This document shows positions 51,853 to 60,020 of a stretch of 64,000 bases of DNA, one piece after another. Positions within the stretch are counted from its first letter, which is position 1. Each line of letters starts with the position of its first letter. The stretch lies in the NCBI RefSeq assembly GCF_001687105.1, contig NZ_CP014596.1:1408181-1472180 (forward strand), in the 5' to 3' direction. The notes under the pieces were generated by a model. The model saw only the letters and a program-made list of their open reading frames with translations. It made no database searches and was not told the origin of the DNA. Origin of the DNA: Salipiger sp. CCB-MM3. GTDB taxonomy: Bacteria; Pseudomonadota; Alphaproteobacteria; Rhodobacterales; Rhodobacteraceae. The position numbers and the translations under genes are program-made.

Positions 51853-54800
51853 TCACGCGAAGGCTTCGGCGTATTCGCGCCAGCCATAGTCAGCCCCCGG
51901 CCCGTCGATCGCCGCCAGTTCATCCGCCAGCGGCAAGTCCGGGCGGAAGCCCATCATCTCGCGCAGCGAGGGGTCGCCATTCGAGCCCGCGAACTGCCGC
52001 TCGCAGTGGATCGTCACGCTGCCCGAGAAGAACAGCACCGAAACCTCGATGGTCAGCTGCGCCCGCCCGGTGCATTTGCCCGAGGAGAACTGATACTCAA
52101 GCTCCAGATACAGTTCGATCGACGCGCTGATCAGCCCCAGCACGCTCACATGCCCGCCAAGCCGGAAGTAGCCGGTCAGCGAGGCCTCGGTCTGCTCCAT
52201 GCGGAAATAGATCCCCGCCATCACCTCGACCCCGCCCGAGGCGACGCCGAAATCGACCGATAGCGAGGCCCCGAACTCGAACGCCGCCTCAAGGATCTGC
52301 ACCCCCTGCGGGTCGATGGTGACCGCGAAAAAGCCGCCGCCGCCAAACATGTAGACGGTCAGGCAGAAGGGCTGCTCGCGGGTGCAGAAGTTGAAGGTCA
52401 CCGACAGCGGCTGGCCGATGAAGGGCACGGTGAACCCGGCCCCAAGGCTGAGGTTCGAGATGTTCAGCACCCCCACCGCAATCGACGGCAGCGCCACGTC
52501 AAAGCCCGCGTGAATGCCCTCGGTGGTGATGTCGAGATAGGGCGGGTCCGAGAACCCGTCGAGCGGGATCAGATCGCGCAGGGTCTCGACAAAGCTGAGC
52601 GGCCCGACAAACTTGATGTCACGCAGCAGCACGTCCACATCCATCTTGGCGTTACTGTCGACCGAAAAGCTGATCTTGTCGAAATTCAACTCAAGGAAGG
52701 ACGCGGGCGCGATCAGCACCAGATCGAAGGAATTGAGCGAGCACATCACCCCGATCTGCGGGCTGCTCGAGCCGTTCTTCTTCACCTTGCCCTCGACCGC
52801 CACGACCAAGCCGCGCTTGTCGTTGGCCCGGAACAGCGCCTCTCGCGGATCGGTCGAGCCGGTCAGCGACCAATTGTCGATCTCGGGGCGCCAGTCGAAA
52901 CGGATGGTCAGCTCGTCCCCGGTCAGCATCTCGATCAGATCAACGATCTGCCCGGCGATGCCCAGCACCTCGGCGAACTCGTCCAGCGCCGAGGTCAGCG
53001 CCGCCCGGATACCCTCGGGCAGCAGGTCGAACCCCTCGATGGCGGCGCTGAAAGGGCCAATCGCCGTCTCTAACGCCTGAAGCCGCGCGCCAAACTCCGC
53101 CGGATCCTCGAACAGCTGCGCCAGCGCCGTCGGATCGCCGACAATCGCCGCCAGCGCATCAAAGACATCCTTGCCGGTGGCAAAGACCTGCGCCGTGTCG
53201 TCCAGCGCCTCCAGCACCGTATCGAGCCAGCCCGCCATCTGGACGATGGTCTGGCGCAGGTTGGCCGGTATCTGCTGCCCCTGCGGGCCATTTACCACCG
53301 CCAGCAGCTCGGCGAGCTTGGCCTGCAGCGCCGGGATATCGGCCAGCGCGGCGGCGTAATCCAGATCCGCCCCCACCGCATCCACCGCCGCCTCTAGCGC
53401 AGTTTCGATCTTGCTGCGCAGCGCGGTGATCAGCGCCAGCGCCTCGTTCATCCGGTCGATTGCCTGCTGCGCCGCGCCCTGCACCGCCGCCGCCTGCGCG
53501 ATGATGTCCGCGACCTGCCCCTGCGCCTGATCCAGCGCGCCTTTGATCGCGCCCAGTGGCCCGCTCGGCAGGTCCGACACCAGCCCGTAGAGCCGCACCA
53601 GCGTCGCGATGAAGGTCTCGACCTGCGTGCCCGCCTCCGAGACGAACTTGGGCACCTTCTCGCCCTCGCCCGCGATATCGGCCACCGCTCCGATCAGCGC
53701 CCCCAGCGGGATGCAGCCAAAGAGCAGCGGCAAAGGCAGATCGCTCACCGAGGTGGGAAAGCCCGCGCCGTCGCCCATCTTGCCTTTCGCGAACTCCACC
53801 GGGTCGGTCATGATCGGCCCGGCCAGCCGCGACAGCGCCAGCGGTTTGAGGTTGGGCTGCACGAAACCGCCCGACTTGTCGCCCTGCGCCGAGAAGTCCA
53901 ACTGCCCCACCTGCCCCGACTGTAGCACATCAGCAAACACCTCGCCCGCGTTCAGATCGGCCTCGGCGCCGCTGTCGCGGAACCCAACGCGCAGATATTG
54001 CGCATTCCATTGCAGGATGTTGGTGCGCGCCGATCCGGTCAGATGCGCCACGGGCCCCAGCTTGGCCTCGACCTGAAACACCTTTGGCACAAATAGCGGA
54101 CGCTGGAGATTGGCGCTATAGCTGCGCAGCGAGGGGTTGTTGACCGCATCGCCGCTGCCATTGCGCTGCGGCGCCTCCATGTTGAACACCACCTCGCCCG
54201 CCTCCACCGCGCTGTCGCCCGGCTTGGCCGAGGGGGCCAACGACAGCCGCTGCAGGCCGAAGTCCACCGTTCGGTTGGGGCTCGCGTTATAGGCCGTGGC
54301 GGCATCGGCGGCGAAGTTCTGCGCCAGCGTCCAGTCCGGCGTGATCCGCCCGGTCACCGGATGCACGTTGCGCGGCGCCGCAATCGTGTTGTCCATGAAG
54401 ATCATCGGCAGGGCGAAAGTCACCCGCCGACCGTCGAGATCGGTGGCCGCGCATTGAAAATTGAACGGGCTGCCGCCCACATGCGGCCAAAAGAACTGCT
54501 GCCCACGGCCCTGCAGGTCGGAATTGGCCGGATCGTCCAGATCGGGCGTCTTGTCGGTCAGGATCTCGACCTGCGCCAAAGGGAACTGGCGGGCGTAATT
54601 GACCGTGCCATCGACGCTTTCGGTGGCGAAAAAGGCCGGATCATCGAACAGCCGCAGCGGCTCGCGCACCACGATATAGAAGCGCTGGCGCAAATAGGCG
54701 TGCTGGTTGAGGTCCGGCAACACCCCGTCGCGGTCTTTGTGAAACTTGCGCTCGGTCACCTTCACCAGAGAGACCCGGTGCCCAAACGGACACAGGAAGC

Positions 54801-56157
54801 CGCGATAGACGACCTTCACATAGTGATCGCGCGCCATAGAGGCGCGGTGCACCCATTCCTCGACCGACAGCCCCAGCGGCTCCCACGCACCCCGGCTGTC
54901 GAGCCAGCCGCCAAGCGCCGAGAGCATCATCAGCTTGGTGTCGATCGGTTCGGGCCGGTAGTCGGGCGATGAGAAATTCGACGACAGATGCGCGATCTGA
55001 AAGCGGTCGAAATCATTGAGCCCCATGCGGAAAGGCCGGTTCTGCGGCACCGGAAGATCATCGGCTCCGCCGGGCAGATCGCCGGACATCGGCGGATTGG
55101 CCCGTTCCAGCCCCGCCCCGCTGCGCGCCCAGATCGCGCGGATCGTGCGGTTGGAATCGGGATAGGGCGGCATGATCTCGCTGCCGTCGCTTGCCGGGGT
55201 GACCATGCGGGTGTGCCAAAGTTCGGTGCGCCCGGTTGCGCTCGAATGCACCGGGCCGTTTGCGTGACGCCATGCGGCACCCGCATGCGGCGACAGGATC
55301 AGCCGCCACGGCATTTCAATGGAAGTCTGCGCCGCGCTTGGGGCCTTGGGCTTCGGTCCGGGCCGCGGCAGCACGAAACTGCCGGGCACAAAGCGCACGC
55401 CGCCCGGCACCGGTCGCAGCGCCGCGCTGTTGGCCGAGGCGGTGCGCGCGCGCAAACTGGCCACATCGGCCCCGCCCCGCGCCGCCAGCCGCAGCGAAGA
55501 CACCACATGCCCGGCCAGCGCCACCCGGCGCCGCGGCGACAGCGCGTTCACCGCGGCAACGTCAAAAAGATCGCCGACCGAGATCACCACCGCCGCCTTC
55601 ACCCGCGGCTTGGCGTTGGGCGCAACCAACAGCTTCAGGCCTTGGATCGCCTCCAGCACACCTTCGAGCGAGTAGGCGATCTCGGTATGCGGCGGCAGTT
55701 CGAAGGCAAGACGGCTTTCCCCTGCCGCCCGCGCCCGCACCGGCGGCTCACGCAGCGCGGTCTCGGTCTCGGCGCTGTCCGGCGGCTCGTCGAGGTTTGG
55801 CGGCGGGCTCTCGTAGAACGCTTCTTCGCCCAGCGTCTGCGGCGGCAGGTGCAGAATCAGCGTGCCCTTGGACGCGCCATTGGTGCGGATCACCGGCGGC
55901 GGCCCAGCGTGAACCGAGGCACCGCGCAACTCGATGCGCAGCGCCACGAGGTCTTGGACCCGCAGGGCGGGCGCGCCGGGGCGCGACGCTTCAAAGATGT
56001 TCTTGATCGTGTCAGGCGGGCGCGGGATCAGCCCTAGATCGCTCAGGTCGATGCCCGCGGCGGGCACAACCCTGCCGTTTGCCGTTACCGCTTCGACCGA
56101 AACGGTCGCACCAAGAGAAAGCCCGCTCAGCGCGCGGGTGGTAGGGCGGATCGCCAT
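51853..56157 (-). CDS. Giant protein with helical centre and beta-rich tail, unknown function (1434 aa)
   Basis: The protein starts MAIRPTTRALSGLSLG, with no signal peptide. Three regions stand out. Residues 1 to about 800 have mixed structure with 'YRGFLCPFGHRVSLVKVTERKF' and 'GSPFNFQCAATDLDGRRV'. About 830-1080 is a long helical, coiled-coil-like, Ala/Asp-rich section ('GALDQAQGQVADIIAQAA', 'LPALQAKLAELLAVVNG'). About 1085-1400 is made of alternating hydrophobic strands ('VLNISNLSLGAGFTVPFIG', 'GVEVMAGIYFRMEQTEASL', 'ASIELYLELEYQFSSG', 'VSVLFFSGSVTIHCERQF') like a large amphipathic beta sheet. No named family was recognised with confidence. It is the first gene of the giant-protein operon. 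Confidence 0.88.
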   Translation of the reverse strand: MAIRPTTRALSGLSLGATVSVEAVTANGRVVPAAGIDLSDLGLIPRPPDTIKNIFEASRPGAPALRVQDLVALRIELRGASVHAGPPPVIRTNGASKGTLILHLPPQTLGEEAFYESPPPNLDEPPDSAETETALREPPVRARAAGESRLAFELPPHTEIAYSLEGVLEAIQGLKLLVAPNAKPRVKAAVVISVGDLFDVAAVNALSPRRRVALAGHVVSSLRLAARGGADVASLRARTASANSAALRPVPGGVRFVPGSFVLPRPGPKPKAPSAAQTSIEMPWRLILSPHAGAAWRHANGPVHSSATGRTELWHTRMVTPASDGSEIMPPYPDSNRTIRAIWARSGAGLERANPPMSGDLPGGADDLPVPQNRPFRMGLNDFDRFQIAHLSSNFSSPDYRPEPIDTKLMMLSALGGWLDSRGAWEPLGLSVEEWVHRASMARDHYVKVVYRGFLCPFGHRVSLVKVTERKFHKDRDGVLPDLNQHAYLRQRFYIVVREPLRLFDDPAFFATESVDGTVNYARQFPLAQVEILTDKTPDLDDPANSDLQGRGQQFFWPHVGGSPFNFQCAATDLDGRRVTFALPMIFMDNTIAAPRNVHPVTGRITPDWTLAQNFAADAATAYNASPNRTVDFGLQRLSLAPSAKPGDSAVEAGEVVFNMEAPQRNGSGDAVNNPSLRSYSANLQRPLFVPKVFQVEAKLGPVAHLTGSARTNILQWNAQYLRVGFRDSGAEADLNAGEVFADVLQSGQVGQLDFSAQGDKSGGFVQPNLKPLALSRLAGPIMTDPVEFAKGKMGDGAGFPTSVSDLPLPLLFGCIPLGALIGAVADIAGEGEKVPKFVSEAGTQVETFIATLVRLYGLVSDLPSGPLGAIKGALDQAQGQVADIIAQAAAVQGAAQQAIDRMNEALALITALRSKIETALEAAVDAVGADLDYAAALADIPALQAKLAELLAVVNGPQGQQIPANLRQTIVQMAGWLDTVLEALDDTAQVFATGKDVFDALAAIVGDPTALAQLFEDPAEFGARLQALETAIGPFSAAIEGFDLLPEGIRAALTSALDEFAEVLGIAGQIVDLIEMLTGDELTIRFDWRPEIDNWSLTGSTDPREALFRANDKRGLVVAVEGKVKKNGSSSPQIGVMCSLNSFDLVLIAPASFLELNFDKISFSVDSNAKMDVDVLLRDIKFVGPLSFVETLRDLIPLDGFSDPPYLDITTEGIHAGFDVALPSIAVGVLNISNLSLGAGFTVPFIGQPLSVTFNFCTREQPFCLTVYMFGGGGFFAVTIDPQGVQILEAAFEFGASLSVDFGVASGGVEVMAGIYFRMEQTEASLTGYFRLGGHVSVLGLISASIELYLELEYQFSSGKCTGRAQLTIEVSVLFFSGSVTIHCERQFAGSNGDPSLREMMGFRPDLPLADELAAIDGPGADYGWREYAEAFA

Positions 56158-56196
56158 GACGACCCCCGTTTAAATTGTTGGTGGAAAACACGGCAC

Positions 56197-56226
56197 ACTT
56201 TACAAGAGAGCCGAACATTTGTCCAA
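56197..56226 (-). promoter_or_regulatory. Possible promoter of the giant-protein operon
   Basis: On the minus strand TTGGAC (56221-56226) and TAAAGT (56197-56202), with an 18-base spacer, lie about 40 bases before the start of the 1434-residue protein. The divergent DUF2235 gene starts 145 bases away on the other side, so regulation may be shared. The match to consensus is only moderate. Confidence 0.35.
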
Positions 56227-56371
56227 TAAGTTTAGGCTGCGTTAACTGAAGCGCATGAAGAATTTCACCGCACCGCGCACGGACCGCCTGCGCAGCGACC
56301 CATTTCATTCGGCAGCGCCGGCCGCCAATTTCGGGCAAGGGGCGCATTGATTTCAGCCGCTGGAGTTTGCC

Positions 56372-57877
56372 ATGGCCAATCTGATCGTCTGCTGCGACGG
56401 CACTTGGAACACCCCGGACCAAGAGGAAAACGGCAGGCCCTCGCCCACAAATGTGGTCAAGATACACTCCGCGCTGGCCCCGCTCGACACCGATGGCACC
56501 CCGCAAAAGACCTACTACCGTCCCGGCGTCGGCAGTTCCGGCGGGCTCTGGACACGGCTCAAGGGCGGCGGGCTCGGCGTCGGCCTCGATGACGACATCA
56601 AGAGCGCCTACCACTGGCTGTCCGAGAACTACCTGCCGTCGGACAAGATTTTCCTCTTCGGCTTTTCCCGCGGTGCCTTTGCGGTGCGCAGCCTTGCGGG
56701 GGTGATCGGCAAATGCGGGCTGCTCGCCTTTCCGGGCGACGATATCACCGAAGCCGAGAAATGGCGCCGGGTCGATGCCGCTTATAAGGCCTATCGCTCT
56801 CTGGGCCCCGGCAAGAAGTGGAGCAACAGCAGCTTCGAGCGGATCGCCGACGTCAAAATCGGCTTCATGGGGGTCTGGGACACGGTGGGAGCGCTGGGGA
56901 TCCCCGACGAGTTCCTCATCAACGTGCTCGACAACCGCAAGAAGTACCAATTCCACGACACCGAACTGGGCCCTCAGGTTGCCGTGGCGCGCCATGCGAT
57001 CGCCGTGGATGAACGCCGCCGCAGCTTTGCCCCGACGCTCTGGACCAGCCACGATCCGGGCGAAAGCGACGTGGTGCAGACATGGTTCACCGGGGTGCAT
57101 GGCGACGTCGGCGGCGGCTATGCGGACTCGGCGCTTGGCGACATCACACTGCGCTGGATGATCGACGAGGCGCAGCCCCATGGCGCCGCCTTCCGCGCCT
57201 CAGCCTTCGCTCAGCTTGCCGGGAACCACCTTGGGCAACTGCATGATTCCACGAAGAACTCGCTCTTCACCTACCTCAAGACCCGCCCGCGCAGCGTGCC
57301 GGACATCGACACCAACAAGGCCGAGGTGCATGACAGCGTCCGCCAGCGGCAGGCGACGCCGCCACTGGTGCAACCGGGCTATTGGGAGACACGCAGCCTG
57401 CGTCCCGGCCAGAGCGACACGTTCAACGTCTATGCGCGCGAGCAGTGGAACTATAGCGGCATCTATCTGCAGGCGGGCGTGACTTACGACTTCACGGCGC
57501 GCGGCGAATGGCTCGATGGCTCGATCAAATGCAGCCCCGACGGCGCGCCGGATGGGTTTCACCTCGGCTATGCGCTGGTCTCGCCCTTCGACTGGTATCA
57601 GCGCCGCCGCCGCCAGAGCACCAAGAACCCCAATGCCACCATCCCGCTGGCCCGGCGCGAGCAGGATCTGCCGTGGTTCTGCCTCGTCGGTGTGATCGCC
57701 AGCGGCACCGGCGTGCACGCGCAGACCAAAGAGCTTTGCCCGCATGAGGTGTTCCGCATCGGCTCTCAGGCCCGCATCACCCCCAAGACCAGCGGCTATC
57801 TTTACTGTTTCGCCAATGACGTCTGGTACGCCTATGCCAATAACAAGGGGAAGGTGCGCCTGACGGTTTCGGCCTGA
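56372..57877 (+). CDS. DUF2235 alpha/beta hydrolase with C-terminal PA-IL (LecA)-like domain
   Basis: This 501-residue protein starts MANLIVCCDGTWNTPD, the typical DUF2235 opening, after a CTGGAG site. The nucleophile Ser99 sits in 'FGFSRGAFAVRSLAG'; 'GVWDTVGALGIP' and 'WFTGVHGDVGGGYADS' carry the conserved acid and histidine. DUF2235 includes Tle1-type phospholipase effectors. From about residue 345 a separate beta-sandwich begins ('WNYSGIYLQAGVTYDFTARGE', 'LVGVIASGTG', 'LYCFANDVWYAYANNKGKVRL'). It resembles the galactose-binding PA-IL/LecA lectin, including the final Asn-Asp...Asn-Asn calcium/sugar pattern. It may be a hydrolase steered to glycans or lipopolysaccharide. It is divergent from the giant genes. 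Confidence 0.85.
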   Translation: MANLIVCCDGTWNTPDQEENGRPSPTNVVKIHSALAPLDTDGTPQKTYYRPGVGSSGGLWTRLKGGGLGVGLDDDIKSAYHWLSENYLPSDKIFLFGFSRGAFAVRSLAGVIGKCGLLAFPGDDITEAEKWRRVDAAYKAYRSLGPGKKWSNSSFERIADVKIGFMGVWDTVGALGIPDEFLINVLDNRKKYQFHDTELGPQVAVARHAIAVDERRRSFAPTLWTSHDPGESDVVQTWFTGVHGDVGGGYADSALGDITLRWMIDEAQPHGAAFRASAFAQLAGNHLGQLHDSTKNSLFTYLKTRPRSVPDIDTNKAEVHDSVRQRQATPPLVQPGYWETRSLRPGQSDTFNVYAREQWNYSGIYLQAGVTYDFTARGEWLDGSIKCSPDGAPDGFHLGYALVSPFDWYQRRRRQSTKNPNATIPLARREQDLPWFCLVGVIASGTGVHAQTKELCPHEVFRIGSQARITPKTSGYLYCFANDVWYAYANNKGKVRLTVSA

Positions 57878-57917
57878 TGATCTCGGCCTGAAAACCCTAG
57901 GGAGACGGCTGCGCCGC

Positions 57918-58571
57918 CTAGACCGCCATGCCGCGGGCGACGATGGCGAAGCAGATTTTCAGATGCGTGTTCCGATCCACGATCGCGTCCCACGCTGGCG
58001 CGCCCTTGCGCCGAGAGCCCGGCGCGCCAAAGGCAATATCCATCAGCATCTTGGCAACGGTTCCTGCGTCCGCGATCTCGATCCGACCCAAATCGCGCTG
58101 CCGCGTCAGCCAGTCCGTAAGCAGCTTACGCGTATACTCCGGCCCTTCTCCCAGAAACACCGCGCCCAATTCCGGCGAGCGCTCCGCCTCCGCCACCAGC
58201 ATCTGCGCCATCCCGAACCGCCGCTGCTCTGCCCCCGCATCGAGGTTTACGAAGAAGATGCGCTCAAGCGCCTCGGCAATCGGCAGATCGTCGTAGTCGC
58301 CCGGCAGATCCACCATGCTGCGGCGGTGCTCTCCGACCAGCGCGGCAAAAAGATCGGGTTTGCTGGGGAACACCCGGTAGACCGTGTTCAGCGAGACATG
58401 CGCCGCCGCAGCGATCTTCGACATGGTCACCCCCTGATAGCCATGCTCCAGAAACAGCGCGGTCGTCACATCAATGAGGTGCTTGCGGCGCTGCGCATCA
58501 TCCGCCGCCTTGGGGCGCCCCTTGCGGGGGGCCGGGCTGCTGCCCTGATTTTTCTTCCCCTCCGAAGTCAT
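57918..58571 (-). CDS. TetR-family transcriptional regulator
   Basis: This 217-residue protein has a TetR helix-turn-helix at about residues 30-75 ('HLIDVTTALFLEHGYQGVTM', 'AAAAHVSLNTVYRVFPSK') and a divergent C-terminal ligand domain. It is transcribed away from the RND efflux operon; the palindrome AGTAAT-GACA-ATTACT lies between them. By analogy with AcrR/TtgR it should repress the pump and be released by a toxic ligand. Confidence 0.92.
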   Translation of the reverse strand: MTSEGKKNQGSSPAPRKGRPKAADDAQRRKHLIDVTTALFLEHGYQGVTMSKIAAAAHVSLNTVYRVFPSKPDLFAALVGEHRRSMVDLPGDYDDLPIAEALERIFFVNLDAGAEQRRFGMAQMLVAEAERSPELGAVFLGEGPEYTRKLLTDWLTRQRDLGRIEIADAGTVAKMLMDIAFGAPGSRRKGAPAWDAIVDRNTHLKICFAIVARGMAV

Positions 58572-58617
58572 GTCATTCCCTCACAAAACCGCGATCTCCT
58601 CGCTTCGCACCATTTAC

Positions 58618-58633
58618 AGTAATGACAATTACT
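58618..58633. promoter_or_regulatory. Probable TetR operator
   Basis: AGTAAT-GACA-ATTACT is a perfect palindrome within an AT-rich patch (TTTACAG...ACTATAAGTG) that could also carry the divergent promoters. It lies 47 bases before the regulator start and about 210 bases before the adaptor start. Confidence 0.55.
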
Positions 58634-58843
58634 ATAAGTGTCAAAGCGACCACTGACGGAAGGTCATCGGCATCGCCGTGCCCTGCCCCGTCCCTCGATA
58701 TGATGACCGAACCCGGCGCCGGACTGCGCTCCGGCGGGCGCGGAAGGCGTGACCGCACGCCGCCCCATGCCCTGCTGGCGATTGAATGGATGACCGATGA
58801 TGACAGTTTCCGCAACCCGTCCCGACCCTCTGGGAGCGCGCGC

Positions 58844-60010
58844 ATGATCCCCCTCCGCCTCGCCTCTGCCGCCCTGCTCGCGCTTGTCTGCGCGGGGCCG
58901 GCTGCCGCGCAATCGGCGCAGGGCCAGTCCCAGCCGATGCAGGTGGGTGTGCTTGAGATGACGCTGCAGGATGTTCCGCAGACGCTTGACCTTCCCGGAC
59001 GCGCGGTGGCCTTCGAGCAGGTGGACGTCCGCCCGCGGGTCGATGGGGTGATCACAAAGATCCTCTACACCCCCGGCACCCCGCTGAAGGTGGGCGATCC
59101 GCTGTTCCAGCTTGATGATGCCGCATATGCCGCCACCGCTGCCTCTGACGCTGCCGATCTGGCCGAGGCGCAGGCCAATCTGCCGGTGAAACAGGCCGCC
59201 TACGACCGCGCGGTAAAGCTCAAGGACAAGGGCTATACCCAAGCCGAGATCGAAAGCGCGCAGTCCGAGCTTGCCTCTGCCAAAGCCGCGCTCGATGCCG
59301 CGCAGGCGGCGCTCGATTATGCCCAGACCCAACTGTCGTGGACCACGGTGCAAAGCCCGATCGAAGGCTTTGCCGATGTGGCCGAGGTCTCGGTGGGCGA
59401 TCTGGTGACCTCGGGCCAGTCGGACGCGATGACCACGGTCACGCGGCTTGATCCGATCTATGTGGACATGCTGCAGCCCTCCTCGCGGCTTTTGGAGGTC
59501 CGCAGCCGGATCGAGAACGGCACGCTCACCCCCAATGCCGCGCTCGACGCCAAGCTGAGGCTGGAAGACGGGCAGGTCTACACCGGCTCGGGCAGCTTCG
59601 TGTCGCCCAGCACCACCGTCTCGACCACCACCGGCACCGTCAGCGTGCGCTTCAAGTTCGAGAACCCCGACAACAAGATCCTGCCCGGCATGTTCCTGCG
59701 CGGCACGGTCGAGCTTGGCACCTCCAAAGCCTTCCTCGTGCCGCAGCGCGCCGCGCAGCGCGCCAGCAATGGCGATCTCACCGCCTTCGTGGTCGGGGAC
59801 GAAAGCACCGCCCAGCAGGTCACTCTGACCACCACGGGCAGCTATCAGAACAGCTGGATCGTCACCGATGGCCTCGACGAGGGCCAGCAGCTGATCCTCG
59901 ACGGGCAGAAGACCATGGCCGCGGGCACCGCCGTCGAACCGGTGCCGTCGCAGCTTGATGAGAACGGGCTGGTGCAGCCGCTGCAGACCGCGGCCAACGA
60001 GAGCGAATAG
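58844..60010 (+). CDS. RND efflux periplasmic adaptor (membrane fusion protein)
   Basis: This 388-residue protein starts MIPLRLASAALLALVCAGPA with a signal peptide cleaved near AAAQS. It has the HlyD-type order: barrel-sandwich 'VDVRPRVDGVITKILYTPGTPLKVGDPLFQL', a coiled-coil hairpin (about 95-155, with 'DKGYTQAEIESAQSELA'), 'YAQTQLSWTTVQSPIEGFAD', then beta-barrel and membrane-proximal domains. It links the inner-membrane pump to the outer-membrane channel. No lipobox is seen, so it is soluble. The frame is open upstream, but that stretch covers the operator and is not coding. Confidence 0.94.
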   Translation: MIPLRLASAALLALVCAGPAAAQSAQGQSQPMQVGVLEMTLQDVPQTLDLPGRAVAFEQVDVRPRVDGVITKILYTPGTPLKVGDPLFQLDDAAYAATAASDAADLAEAQANLPVKQAAYDRAVKLKDKGYTQAEIESAQSELASAKAALDAAQAALDYAQTQLSWTTVQSPIEGFADVAEVSVGDLVTSGQSDAMTTVTRLDPIYVDMLQPSSRLLEVRSRIENGTLTPNAALDAKLRLEDGQVYTGSGSFVSPSTTVSTTTGTVSVRFKFENPDNKILPGMFLRGTVELGTSKAFLVPQRAAQRASNGDLTAFVVGDESTAQQVTLTTTGSYQNSWIVTDGLDEGQQLILDGQKTMAAGTAVEPVPSQLDENGLVQPLQTAANESE

Positions 60011-60020
60011 GCAGACCCCA

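Noticed and set aside
52510..53073. Plus-strand frames opposite the giant-protein genes (also at 49306-51126 and 54988-56037)
   Set aside because: They lack ribosome sites and family likeness, while the minus-strand frames are continuous, coupled and have normal composition.
42275..57877. Contractile injection system, type VI secretion or Tc-toxin cluster
   Set aside because: No sheath, tube, baseplate, spike, AAA+ ATPase, or A/B/C toxin signature was seen; only the DUF2235 gene recalls a T6SS effector family.
42275..57877. Intact prophage
   Set aside because: Only the muramidase and holin-like genes look phage-derived; no terminase, portal, capsid, tail, integrase or attachment repeats were found.
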